Positions 1 to 7,210 of a DNA stretch of 8,894 nt are shown here, one piece after another. Source of the DNA: Candidatus Scatosoma pullistercoris (GTDB taxonomy: Bacteria > Bacillota > Clostridia > Christensenellales > Borkfalkiaceae); NCBI GenBank assembly GCA_018714725.1, contig DVMZ01000075.1:1-8894 (forward strand). The letters are read 5' to 3'. Under the pieces are notes generated by a model. The model saw only the letters and a program-made list of their open reading frames with translations, made no database searches and was not told the origin of the DNA. Within the stretch, counting starts at the first letter, position 1; every line of letters starts with the position of its first letter. Position numbers and translations under genes: made by a program.

Positions 1-8
1 TCGGAGAC

Positions 9-37
9 TTGACAGAAGGGCGAAAATGAAGTATAAT
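9..37 (+). promoter_or_regulatory. Consensus sigma-70/sigma-A promoter upstream of purA
   Basis: An exact -35 box TTGACA lies at 9-14 and an exact -10 box TATAAT at 32-37, separated by 17 nt, the optimal spacing. There is no extended -10 TG. The predicted start of transcription is near 44-45, giving purA a leader of about 110 nt. That leader contains the hairpin at 56-114. Function is inferred from the match to consensus and from position. Confidence 0.85.
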
Positions 38-55
38 AAAATGCATAGTAAAATA

Positions 56-114
56 GGAAAACACGAGGGCATTCGACCGCGAAAGCGGAAATGCTCGGTT
101 TTTTGTGTTTTTCC
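56..114 (+). terminator. Terminator-like hairpin (putative attenuator) in the purA leader
   Basis: The core is CCGC-GAAA-GCGG (77-88), a GNRA tetraloop hairpin. It is extended by CATT (70-73) with AATG (90-93) and CGAG (64-67) with CTCG (94-97), with two G's bulged at 68-69. Six T's follow at 99-104, as in an intrinsic terminator. A further outer pairing is possible between 56-64 and 105-114 with one bulged T. The structure lies between the predicted transcription start and the purA ribosome site, so it would act on purA mRNA as an attenuator or early terminator. The other reading is a terminator of a gene to the left that happens to lie after the promoter. No known riboswitch aptamer fits in the roughly 20 nt before it. 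Confidence 0.6.
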
Positions 115-140
115 GTTCGCTCATGTGCCGAGAAAAGGAA

Positions 141-147
141 AAAGGAG
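141..147 (+). promoter_or_regulatory. Shine-Dalgarno site that fixes the purA start
   Basis: AAAGGAG ends 6 nt before the ATG at 154. The same frame is open upstream to another ATG at 91, but that one lies inside the leader hairpin and would add 21 residues absent from the family. The site therefore supports 154 as the start. Confidence 0.85.
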
Positions 148-153
148 AAGAAT

Positions 154-1428
154 ATGCTTACATCTATCTGCGGAATCAACTGGGGCGACGAAGGCAAAGG
201 AAGAATGGTCGATCTGCTTTCCGAGAAATTCGACGTGGTGTGCCGGTATCAGGGCGGCAACAACGCCGGACATACGGTCATCAACGACCGCGGGCAGTTC
301 GTGCTGAATCTGCTGCCGTCGGGGATTCTGCGCGGGAACGTCGTCAACGTCATGGGAAACGGTATGGTCATCGACATCAAACATCTGTGCGGGGAGATTG
401 AAAAGCTCCGCGCCGCCGGCATTTCCATTTCGCCCGCAAACCTCAAAATCAGCGATCGCGCGGTGATTACCATGCCCTACAACGTCTTGCAGGATTGTCT
501 GGAAGAAGATCGGCTTGCCGGGAAGAAATTCGGCTCCACCCGCCGCGGCATTGCGCCCGTCTACGCGGATAAATATTATAAAAAGGCTTTCCGTATGGGA
601 GAATTGCTGCACAAAGATCGCCTGTACGCGCGGGTCAGGGATATCGTGGAATGGAAAAATCTCACGGTGGTCGGCGGATACGGTGCGGAAGCCGTGAAAA
701 CGGAGGACATGATCGCCTATTTTGAAGAATACGGCACCAAGCTGATTCCCTATATCTGCGATGTGGGGCTGTATCTGAACGAGGCGAATGCGCAGGGGAA
801 AAACATCATGTTTGAAGCCCAGTTGGGCGCGCTTCGCGACATTGATTTCGGGATTTATCCGTACACTTCCTCGTCGTCCACGATTGCGGCGTATGCGCCG
901 ATCGGCGCCGGAGTGCCCAACCTCAAACTGGACAATTCGGTCGGGATCATGAAGGCGTATTCGACCTGTGTGGGCGAAGGTCCGTTCACCGCGGAATATT
1001 TCGGCGAAAAGGCCGAACGGCTGAGAAAGCTGGGCGGCGAATACGGCGCGGCGACGGGCAGACCCCGCCGCGTGGGGCCTTTCGACGTCGTGGCGTCCCG
1101 TTACGGGATCCGCTGTCAGGGCGCGGACGAGATCGCGCTGACCAAGCTCGACGTGCTGTCCGATTACGAGGAAATTGAAATCTGCACCGAATACGAACTT
1201 AACGGAAAGCGCATTTCCGAATTCCCCTTCACCGACGTTCTCGACGAGTGCAAACCCGTGTTCACGAAGGTCAAGGGCTGGCATACGGATATTTCCGGCT
1301 GCCGGAAGAAAGAGGAGCTGCCCAAAGAGGCGCTGGAGTATATTGCGTTTTTGGAAAAGGCCTGCGGCTGTCATATCAGATATGTGTCGGTCGGGGCGGA
1401 ACGCGACGCGTGCATCGTGATGGACTGA
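154..1428 (+). CDS. purA: Adenylosuccinate synthetase
   Basis: This 424-residue cytoplasmic enzyme joins IMP and aspartate using GTP to form adenylosuccinate, the first committed step from IMP to AMP. The N-terminal phosphate-binding loop reads WGDEGKGR (residues 10-17), with the catalytic Asp at 12. GGNNAGHT follows with the catalytic His at 40. FGSTRRGIAP, SSSSTIAAY, GRPRRVGPFD and the guanine-recognition segment LTKLDVL follow in the usual order, and the protein ends in the family's SVGxxR-type tail. Length is close to the E. coli enzyme. The last residue of the usual GDEGKGK is Arg here, a conservative change. The start at 154 is chosen from the AAAGGAG site and the family N-terminus. It is the first gene after the consensus promoter, and the leader hairpin suggests attenuation. 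It is followed by 149 nt of spacer before dapF, so cotranscription with dapF is possible but not shown. Confidence 0.97.
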   Translation: MLTSICGINWGDEGKGRMVDLLSEKFDVVCRYQGGNNAGHTVINDRGQFVLNLLPSGILRGNVVNVMGNGMVIDIKHLCGEIEKLRAAGISISPANLKISDRAVITMPYNVLQDCLEEDRLAGKKFGSTRRGIAPVYADKYYKKAFRMGELLHKDRLYARVRDIVEWKNLTVVGGYGAEAVKTEDMIAYFEEYGTKLIPYICDVGLYLNEANAQGKNIMFEAQLGALRDIDFGIYPYTSSSSTIAAYAPIGAGVPNLKLDNSVGIMKAYSTCVGEGPFTAEYFGEKAERLRKLGGEYGAATGRPRRVGPFDVVASRYGIRCQGADEIALTKLDVLSDYEEIEICTEYELNGKRISEFPFTDVLDECKPVFTKVKGWHTDISGCRKKEELPKEALEYIAFLEKACGCHIRYVSVGAERDACIVMD

Positions 1429-1470
1429 TTGCGGGGCGCGCAGGTCGTCCGCTTCATAGTGCGACAAGGC

Positions 1471-1493
1471 GCCGCGGCCGATCCGGCCGCGGC
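1471..1493. terminator. GC-rich hairpin between purA and dapF
   Basis: A perfect 9-bp inverted repeat GCCGCGGCC (1471-1479) and GGCCGCGGC (1485-1493) has a 5-nt GATCC between, which can close one more G-C pair. No T-tract follows on either strand, so it is not a standard intrinsic terminator. It may be a pause site, an mRNA-processing or stabilising structure, or a weak terminator. It is the main structure in the 149-nt purA-dapF spacer, which otherwise shows no gene. Confidence 0.35.
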
Positions 1494-1577
1494 ACAGGGC
1501 ATATAGCTTTGACAGCCTGTTTCGTTTCGGGAGGGGTTGTCGGGAAGGTCCGGAGAAAAGGGTGAACGGTAGAGGTC

Positions 1578-2417
1578 ATGCTTCGTAAATTCTATAAAAT
1601 GCACGGCATCGGAAACGATTATATCTATTTCGACTGCCTGGAAAAACCGCTTTCCGATCCGTCGGGGACCGCGCTGAAATATTCCGACCGGCATTTCGGG
1701 ATCGGCGGCGACGGCGTGGTGCTCATCTGTCCCAGCGAAACGGCGGACGCGAAAATGCGGATGTTCAATGCGGACGGCAGCGAAGGCAGGATGTGCGGGA
1801 ACGCCATCCGCTGCGTCGGGAAGTATCTGTACGACTTCGGAAAGACGAAAAAGACAGAGCTGAAAATCGAAACGCTGAGCGGCATCAAAACGCTGTTTCT
1901 CACCGTTTCGGACGGAAAAGTAAGCCTTGTCCGCGTGGACATGGGGGCGCCGGCGCTTTCGCCGGAACAAATCCCCGTGACGCTTCCCGGGCCGGAAGTG
2001 GTGCAGAGGGAGACGGTAATCGCGGGGGGCAGGTATCCGATCACCTGCGTTTCGATGGGCAATCCGCACTGTGTGGTGTTCGGTGGCGACCCGGCGGCGC
2101 TCGATCTGGAATGCGTCGGCCCGAAGTTTGAAAACGCGTCTCTTTTTCCCGACCGGACGAATACGGAATTCGTGCAGGTCATCGGAAAGAACGAGCTGAA
2201 AATGCGGGTCTGGGAACGGGGCAGCGGAGAGACCTTTGCCTGCGGCACGGGTGCCTGCGCCGCGGCGGTGGCGGCGGTGCTTTCGGGGTATGCCGACCGG
2301 GACAGGGACGTGACGGTGCATTTAAGGGGCGGCGATCTCATCGTGCGCTGGACGCAGGATACGGTATATATGACGGGGACGGCGACGCTTGTGTTTGCGG
2401 GCGAAGTCGATTTGTGA
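1578..2417 (+). CDS. dapF: Diaminopimelate epimerase
   Basis: This 279-residue cytoplasmic, cofactor-independent racemase converts LL-diaminopimelate to meso-diaminopimelate, the direct precursor of lysine and a peptidoglycan cross-linking residue. Both catalytic cysteines are present: Cys73 in ADGSEGRMCGNAIRC and Cys222 in SGETFACGTGACA. Other family landmarks are KMHGIGNDY at 7-15, FGIGGDG near 40-46, SMGNPHCV at 159-166, NTEF at 195-198 and ERGSGET at 213-219. Length and N-terminus match the family. The ribosome site is not ideal: AGAGG at 1571-1575 is only 2 nt from the ATG, and a GGGTGA match at 1560-1565 is 12 nt away. pyrG follows after 45 nt, then dapL, the enzyme that supplies its substrate. 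No promoter of its own could be found. Confidence 0.97.
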   Translation: MLRKFYKMHGIGNDYIYFDCLEKPLSDPSGTALKYSDRHFGIGGDGVVLICPSETADAKMRMFNADGSEGRMCGNAIRCVGKYLYDFGKTKKTELKIETLSGIKTLFLTVSDGKVSLVRVDMGAPALSPEQIPVTLPGPEVVQRETVIAGGRYPITCVSMGNPHCVVFGGDPAALDLECVGPKFENASLFPDRTNTEFVQVIGKNELKMRVWERGSGETFACGTGACAAAVAAVLSGYADRDRDVTVHLRGGDLIVRWTQDTVYMTGTATLVFAGEVDL

Positions 2418-2462
2418 GACAAAAACAACGCAGAAAAACACATACGGGAGCATAAAATAATC

Positions 2463-4100
2463 ATGACGAAGTACATTTTTGTGACGGGCGGCGTCGTTTC
2501 GGGACTCGGCAAGGGCATCACGGCGGCATCTTTGGGCAGACTTCTGAAAATGCGCGGCTATAAAGTTGCGGCGCAGAAACTCGATCCCTATATCAACATC
2601 GATCCGGGCACGATGAGTCCCTTCCAGCACGGGGAAGTGTTCGTGACGGAGGACGGGGCGGAAACCGACCTCGACCTCGGGCATTACGAGCGCTTTATCG
2701 ATGAGAATCTGAATAAGTATTCCAACCTTACGACGGGTAAGGTGTATTGGAATGTGCTCAACAAGGAGCGCAGCGGGGAATATCTCGGCAAGACGGTGCA
2801 GGTGATTCCGCACATCACCAACGAGATCAAGACCTTTATTTATAACGTGGGCAAAACTTCCAATGCGGACGTGGTGATCACGGAGATCGGCGGTACCACG
2901 GGCGACATCGAAAGCCAGCCCTTCCTCGAGGCGATCCGGCAGGTGGCGCGCGAAGTGGGACGGGAAAACTGCTGCTTTATTCATGTGACGCTGGTGCCGT
3001 ACATATCCGGTTCGGACGAATTCAAGTCCAAACCCACCCAGCATTCCGTCAAGGAATTGCAGGGCATGGGAATCACCCCGGACATCATCATGGCGCGCGT
3101 CGATCAGCCGATGCCGCAGTATGTCAAAGACAAAATCGCGATGTTCTGCAATGTGGAGCCGGAGTGCTGTATCGAGAACCTGACGGTGCCCGTTCTGTAC
3201 GAAGCGCCGCTCATGCTGGAAAAGAGCAATTTCTCGACGGTGGTCTGCAAGATCCTGCACCTCGATCCCAAGGAAATCGACATGACGGAATGGGTGGAAA
3301 TGCTCGCCCGGGTGCATGCGCGCGATAAGACGGTGAAAATCGCGCTCTGCGGAAAATATGTCCAGTTGCACGACGCCTATCTCTCGGTGGCCGAGGCGCT
3401 GGCGCACGGCGGCTATGAAAACGGCGCGAAAGTGGAAGTCGAATGGGTGGATACGGAGCTTCTCACGAAAGAGAACGCCGAGGAAAAGCTGGGCGATGCG
3501 GACGGCATCATCGTTCCCGGCGGGTTCGGCACCCGCGGTATCGAGGGGATGGTGCAGGCGGCGCAGTATGCCCGCGAGAACAACGTGCCCTATTTCGGAA
3601 TCTGCCTCGGCATGCAGATTGCGGCGATCGAGTTCGCCCGCAACGTGCTCGGTTATAAAGACGCCAACTCTTCGGAGTTCGATCCGGAGAGCAAACATCA
3701 CGTCATCGACCTGATGCCCGATCAGTACGGCGTCAAAATGGGCGGCACGATGCGCCTGGGCGCCTATCCCTGCAAGGTGATCGGCCCGATTATGAAGCGT
3801 TCGTACGGCGATAAAGCGGAGGTGGCGGAACGGCATCGGCACCGGTTTGAGTTCAACAATGACTACCGCAAGCAGTTTGAGGAAAACGGTATGATCATCG
3901 CGGGCACCTCGCCGGACGGACATCTCTGCGAGGCGATCGAATATCCCGCGGACGATTTCTATATCGGCGTGCAGTTCCATCCCGAATTCAAATCCCGGCC
4001 GAACAATGCCCAGCCTATTTTCCGGGAGTTTATCAAAAGCGCCGTGGCGTACAAGGAAAAGCGGTCGCACGGCAAGAAACAGCCGAAGGGGGCCCGTTAA
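2463..4100 (+). CDS. pyrG: CTP synthase (glutamine-hydrolysing)
   Basis: This 545-residue cytoplasmic enzyme aminates UTP to CTP using ATP and ammonia from glutamine, the last step of de novo pyrimidine nucleotide synthesis. The N-terminal amidoligase domain begins with the P-loop-type VTGGVVSGLGKG (residues 7-18), then KLDPYINIDPGTMSPFQHGEVFV and TEIGGTTGDIES. The C-terminal class I glutamine amidotransferase domain has the nucleophile Cys381 in YFGICLGMQ, an oxyanion-type GGFGTRG, and the catalytic pair His506 and Glu508 in VQFHPEF. The length is normal for the family. The ATG at 2463 is preceded by GGGAG at 2446-2450, a rather long 12-nt spacing, and the encoded start MTKYIFVTGG fits the family. 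It lies 45 nt after dapF and 42 nt before dapL, so is likely cotranscribed. The upstream spacer has no hairpin with T-tract, so the CTP-sensing attenuator known from Bacillus pyrG is not visible. Confidence 0.98.
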   Translation: MTKYIFVTGGVVSGLGKGITAASLGRLLKMRGYKVAAQKLDPYINIDPGTMSPFQHGEVFVTEDGAETDLDLGHYERFIDENLNKYSNLTTGKVYWNVLNKERSGEYLGKTVQVIPHITNEIKTFIYNVGKTSNADVVITEIGGTTGDIESQPFLEAIRQVAREVGRENCCFIHVTLVPYISGSDEFKSKPTQHSVKELQGMGITPDIIMARVDQPMPQYVKDKIAMFCNVEPECCIENLTVPVLYEAPLMLEKSNFSTVVCKILHLDPKEIDMTEWVEMLARVHARDKTVKIALCGKYVQLHDAYLSVAEALAHGGYENGAKVEVEWVDTELLTKENAEEKLGDADGIIVPGGFGTRGIEGMVQAAQYARENNVPYFGICLGMQIAAIEFARNVLGYKDANSSEFDPESKHHVIDLMPDQYGVKMGGTMRLGAYPCKVIGPIMKRSYGDKAEVAERHRHRFEFNNDYRKQFEENGMIIAGTSPDGHLCEAIEYPADDFYIGVQFHPEFKSRPNNAQPIFREFIKSAVAYKEKRSHGKKQPKGAR

Positions 4101-4142
4101 CAGGGCGTAAGACATTCTGGGCATCAAAGGAGTCAAAGGCAT

Positions 4143-5324
4143 ATGCAGCTCAATGAAAATTACGAAAATCTTTCCGAAAGCTATCTGTTTGCGACGGTGG
4201 CGAAAAAGGCTTCCGAGTACGCCTCGGCGCATCCCGAGCAAAAGGTGATCAAACTCAGTATCGGGGACGTGACCCTTCCCCTGGCGCCGGCGGTGATCGC
4301 CGCCATGCACAAAGCGGTGGACGAGATGGGGGTGAAGGAGACTTTCCGCGGCTATCCGCCCTATGAGGGATATGATTTTCTGCGCGAGAGCATCAGCGAG
4401 TATTATGCCCGCCGCGGCGTGAAGGTGCCGGCGTCCGATATTTTCGTCTCCGACGGCGCGAAATCCGATTGCGGCAATCTGCCCGAACTGTTCGGGCCGG
4501 ACAATACCGTGCTCGTTCCCGACCCCGTGTACCCCGTGTATGTGGACACCAATCTCATGGCGGGCAGAAAGATCGTCTATGCCGCGGCGACGAAAGAAAA
4601 CGGATTTCTGCCCATGCCGGACGAGAAGGTGCAGGCGGATCTCATCTATATCTGTTCTCCCAACAACCCCACCGGCGCGGCGTATACAAAGGAACAGCTG
4701 CAAAAGTGGGTGGATTATGCTCTGGAAAAAGACGCGGTCATCCTCTACGACGCCGCTTACGAATGCTTTGTGCAGGACGGCGCCGCGCGGAGCATTTACG
4801 AGGCGGCAGGGGCGGAAAAGTGCGCGATCGAAATGTGCTCCTTCTCCAAGACGGCGGGATTCACGGGCACCCGGTGCGGGTATACGGTCGTTCCGTCCGC
4901 GCTGGTGAGAAAGGGTGTGTCCCTCAAAGAGATGTGGTTCCGCCGTCAGTCCACCAAATTCAACGGCGTTTCTTATATCGTCCAGCGCGGCGCGGCGGCG
5001 GTGTTCACCGAAGAAGGGCTTGCCCAGATCGGCGAAAACCTCGGCTACTATCGCGAGAATGCCCGGATCATCGCGGATTGCATGGACCGGTGCGGCATTT
5101 TCTATACGGGCGGGAAAAATTCGCCCTATATCTGGCTGAAATGCCCGGACGGCATGAAGAGCTGGGAATTTTTCGACTACCTGCTGCGGGAAGCGCAGGT
5201 GGTGGGCACCCCGGGCAGCGGTTTCGGCCGGAACGGAGAGGGGTATTTCCGTCTGACCGCGTTCGGCGACCGGGAAAATACCCGGGAGGCCTGCGAGCGG
5301 CTGTATCGCCTTCTGAAAAAGTAA
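4143..5324 (+). CDS. dapL: LL-diaminopimelate aminotransferase
   Basis: This 393-residue PLP-dependent aminotransferase (fold type I) is expected to convert tetrahydrodipicolinate directly to LL-diaminopimelate with glutamate as amino donor, bypassing the acylated intermediates of the succinylase and acetylase routes. The N-terminus MQLNENYENLSESYLFATVA and the segment LSIGDVTLPL resemble known DapL proteins. SPNNPTGAAY is the aminotransferase cofactor and substrate region, and SFSKTAGFTGTRCGY carries the PLP lysine Lys236. The substrate-region motif reads GYPPYEGYDFLRE where many DapL proteins have GYGPEQGYDFLRE, and the protein is slightly shorter than the roughly 410 residues usual for the plant-type enzyme, so it may belong to a divergent DapL branch. 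A clear AAAGGAG at 4126-4132 sets the start. Linkage to dapF supports the assignment. Another class I aminotransferase specificity is possible but less likely. Confidence 0.9.
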   Translation: MQLNENYENLSESYLFATVAKKASEYASAHPEQKVIKLSIGDVTLPLAPAVIAAMHKAVDEMGVKETFRGYPPYEGYDFLRESISEYYARRGVKVPASDIFVSDGAKSDCGNLPELFGPDNTVLVPDPVYPVYVDTNLMAGRKIVYAAATKENGFLPMPDEKVQADLIYICSPNNPTGAAYTKEQLQKWVDYALEKDAVILYDAAYECFVQDGAARSIYEAAGAEKCAIEMCSFSKTAGFTGTRCGYTVVPSALVRKGVSLKEMWFRRQSTKFNGVSYIVQRGAAAVFTEEGLAQIGENLGYYRENARIIADCMDRCGIFYTGGKNSPYIWLKCPDGMKSWEFFDYLLREAQVVGTPGSGFGRNGEGYFRLTAFGDRENTREACERLYRLLKK

Positions 5325-5702
5325 TTGTCCGGCGCGGCCGGGGCGCTGCGGGGCGCGGCGTTACGGCGTGCGGAAAAATGAGCCGGTTGTTCCGTTCTTT
5401 TCCGGAACGGGAAAAGGGCGCAGAAGGGGCAGACCGGAAAAAGGAAGAAAAAAGTTTACGGGAAGGGCCGGGATTCGTTATCGAATCCCGGCCCTTCCCG
5501 TTTGATATGTTTGTTTTTCGGGGAGCAGGTCTTTGCCGATCGCGGTTTCTTTGCTGTCGGTTTTTGTTTACCCTTACGGTTTTCGTTCCGCTTTCGGTCA
5601 GTCCTGCGCAGATTGCGGCCGATTGTTTGAGTGCTTGCTCTTCTGCCGTTTTCCACCTTTGTCCTGTCCGCTTTTTTATACGCCTCAGCCGGCGGTTTGT
5701 CG
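5325..5702. other. Convergent intergenic region between dapL and radA
   Basis: These 378 nt separate the ends of two convergent genes. The dapL-proximal third is GC-rich, then purine-rich, with a short imperfect hairpin at about 5389-5410 that lacks a T-tract. The strong hairpin at 5458-5501 follows. From 5502 to 5702 the + strand is T-rich. Read on the - strand this stretch is purine-rich with a 66-codon GTG-initiated frame (5656 down to 5456) encoding a very basic peptide. That frame has no good ribosome site and ends by reading through the terminator stem, so it is not called as a gene. Confidence 0.7.
5458..5501. terminator. Bidirectional intrinsic terminator between dapL and radA
   Basis: A perfect 20-bp inverted repeat spans 5458-5477 and 5482-5501 with the loop TTAT at 5478-5481. 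For the - strand (radA side) the stem is followed by AAAC and then a run of T's, complementary to the A-run at 5448-5453. For the + strand (dapL side) it is followed by TTGATATGTTTGTTTTT, a broken T-tract. It lies between two convergent genes, exactly where a shared terminator is expected, about 135 nt after dapL and 200 nt after radA. Confidence 0.9.
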
Positions 5703-7112
5703 TTAATCCTGCGCCGGAGCGGGGGCGCGCAGGGACAGCGCCCGGACCATCTGATGGACGTAAGAAACGGGCACCAGTTCGATTTTGTCTTTGAACTTTT
5801 CGCACGATTTCAGGTTTTTGGCGGGAAGTACCACCCGCCGGAATCCTGTTTTCACGCACTCGTTTACCCGTTTTTCCGCAAAGGAGACGGGCCGCACTTC
5901 GCCGGTCAGGCCCACTTCGCCGAACAGGGCGGTGTACTTGTCCACGGGGACGTCGCTTGCCGCGCTGGCCAGCGCGGCGCACACCGCCAGATCGACGGAA
6001 GGCTCCGACAGCCGGATGCCGCCCATCGCATTGATGTAGACGTCAGAGGTGTAGAAAGGGATGCCGCAACGCTTTTCCAGCACCGCGATCAGCACCACCA
6101 GTTTGTTGTAATCGATGCCCAGCGACATGCGGCGGGGGAGTCCGTAGGCCGTCTTGGCCAGCAGGGTCTGTATCTCCACGTTCATGCACCGGTTGCCGCT
6201 CTCGGAGGGAGTGACGGCGGAGCCGGCCGCGCTGCCCCGGTTTTCGGAGAGAAAGATCTCCGAGTAGTCGGTGACGCTCTTGAGCCCGGTTTCCGTCATC
6301 TCGAACACGCCCACCTCCTGTACCGAGCCGAAGCGGTTTTTGACGGCGCGCAGCAGTTTGACGTTGTCTTCCTGCCGGCCCTCGAAATACAACACGGTGT
6401 CCATGATGTGTTCCAGCACTTTCGGCCCCGCCAGCGCACCCTCCTTGGTGACGTGCCCGATGAGGAAAAAGGTGATCCCGCGGGATTTCGCGACCCGCAT
6501 CAGCCGCGCCGCGCATTCCCGTACCTGTCCCACGCTTCCCGCCGCGGAGGACAGCTCTTCCGTATAAATTGCCTGCACCGAGTCCACGACGACAAATTCC
6601 GCGTCCTCCATGGACGCTTCGGCGTCTTCGAGACAGGTCTCATTGAGCAGGTACAGGTTATCCGAGTTCAGCCCCAGCCGGTCGCAGCGCATTTTCACCT
6701 GCGAACAGCTCTCTTCGGCAGAGAGATACAGCACTTTATGTTCCCGCGCGAGGTAGGCCGAAACCTGCGTTAAAAGGGTGCTTTTTCCGATTCCCGGATC
6801 GCCGCCGAGAAGTACGAGCGAACCGCGCACGATTCCGCCGCCCAGCACGGTGTCAAATTCTTCGATTCCCGAGGAAATCCGCCGGAATTTTTCGTATCCG
6901 ATTTCCGAGAGCGGCCGGGCGCGGACGGGCGAACGGTCCGAAAGGGCGGGACGGAGCGGCTTTTGCGGCTCCGCCGTCCGGACAAGTTCTTCCTGCATGG
7001 TGTTGAAACTGCCGCAGCCGGGACATTTTCCCAGCCATTTGGGCGCGGAATAGCCGCATTCGGAACAGACGAAACGGGTGGCCGGCGCTTTGGCCGTCTT
7101 GTTGGAAGGCAT
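5703..7112 (-). CDS. radA: DNA repair ATPase RadA/Sms
   Basis: This 469-residue protein is a RecA-like, DnaB-type ATPase that helps process branched recombination intermediates and drive branch migration. An N-terminal zinc finger has Cys16, Cys19, Cys30 and Cys33. The ATPase core has Walker A GDPGIGKS (104-111) and Walker B VVVDS (174-178). The RadA-specific KNRFG motif is at 258-262. A Lon-protease-like C-terminal domain runs from about 300 to 460, with PSVDLAVCAALAS and FGEVGLTGEVRPV. The length is normal. The frame is open upstream for another 124 codons across the spacer and into ispDF, but an AAAGGAG 7 nt before the ATG at 7112 and the family N-terminus fix the start. It is the last gene of the leftward rqcP-ispDF-radA group. 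Confidence 0.97.
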   Translation of the reverse strand: MPSNKTAKAPATRFVCSECGYSAPKWLGKCPGCGSFNTMQEELVRTAEPQKPLRPALSDRSPVRARPLSEIGYEKFRRISSGIEEFDTVLGGGIVRGSLVLLGGDPGIGKSTLLTQVSAYLAREHKVLYLSAEESCSQVKMRCDRLGLNSDNLYLLNETCLEDAEASMEDAEFVVVDSVQAIYTEELSSAAGSVGQVRECAARLMRVAKSRGITFFLIGHVTKEGALAGPKVLEHIMDTVLYFEGRQEDNVKLLRAVKNRFGSVQEVGVFEMTETGLKSVTDYSEIFLSENRGSAAGSAVTPSESGNRCMNVEIQTLLAKTAYGLPRRMSLGIDYNKLVVLIAVLEKRCGIPFYTSDVYINAMGGIRLSEPSVDLAVCAALASAASDVPVDKYTALFGEVGLTGEVRPVSFAEKRVNECVKTGFRRVVLPAKNLKSCEKFKDKIELVPVSYVHQMVRALSLRAPAPAQD

Positions 7113-7119
7113 GATCGTT

Positions 7120-7126
7120 CTCCTTT
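7120..7126 (-). promoter_or_regulatory. Shine-Dalgarno site that fixes the radA start
   Basis: On the - strand AAAGGAG lies 7 nt before the ATG at 7112. It rules out the longer open frame running into ispDF. A small GC hairpin (7128-7132 with 7138-7142) sits just upstream of it in the 98-nt ispDF-radA spacer. Confidence 0.85.
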
Positions 7127-7210
7127 GGCCCGGCAAGCGGGCGGTATGTATGTCGCGCTTCTGCGGTTTGGCGCTCCTGCGATATGGCGTTCCGGAAAGC
7201 GGGGCGGCGC

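Noticed and set aside
121..1467. Long open frame on the - strand opposite purA
   Set aside because: It is fully antisense to a clearly recognisable purA, shows no family motif, and is the kind of frame produced by GC-rich codon use.
1509..1514. TTGACA upstream of dapF as a promoter
   Set aside because: At 16-18 nt downstream the sequence is G-rich (around AGGGGT) with no -10 box.
1371..2321. 316-codon - strand frame opposite the purA end and dapF
   Set aside because: It is antisense to dapF, with no motif or ribosome site.
2322..4703. 793-codon open frame on the - strand opposite dapF, pyrG and dapL
   Set aside because: It covers parts of three well-supported genes, is His/Arg/Phe-rich as expected for antisense translation, and has no recognisable domain.
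5389..5410. Hairpin GTTCCG/CGGAAC as a dapL terminator
   Set aside because: The stem is short with a large loop and no T-tract follows on either strand; the hairpin at 5458-5501 is far stronger.
5459..5500. A tRNA-like 3' end (TCGAATCCC followed by GGCCCTTCCC)
   Set aside because: The sequence is one arm of a perfect 20-bp hairpin with a 4-nt loop; there is no 7-nt T loop, D arm or anticodon arm.
5631..6773. 380-codon + strand frame opposite radA
   Set aside because: radA on the - strand has all family motifs; this frame is its antisense shadow.
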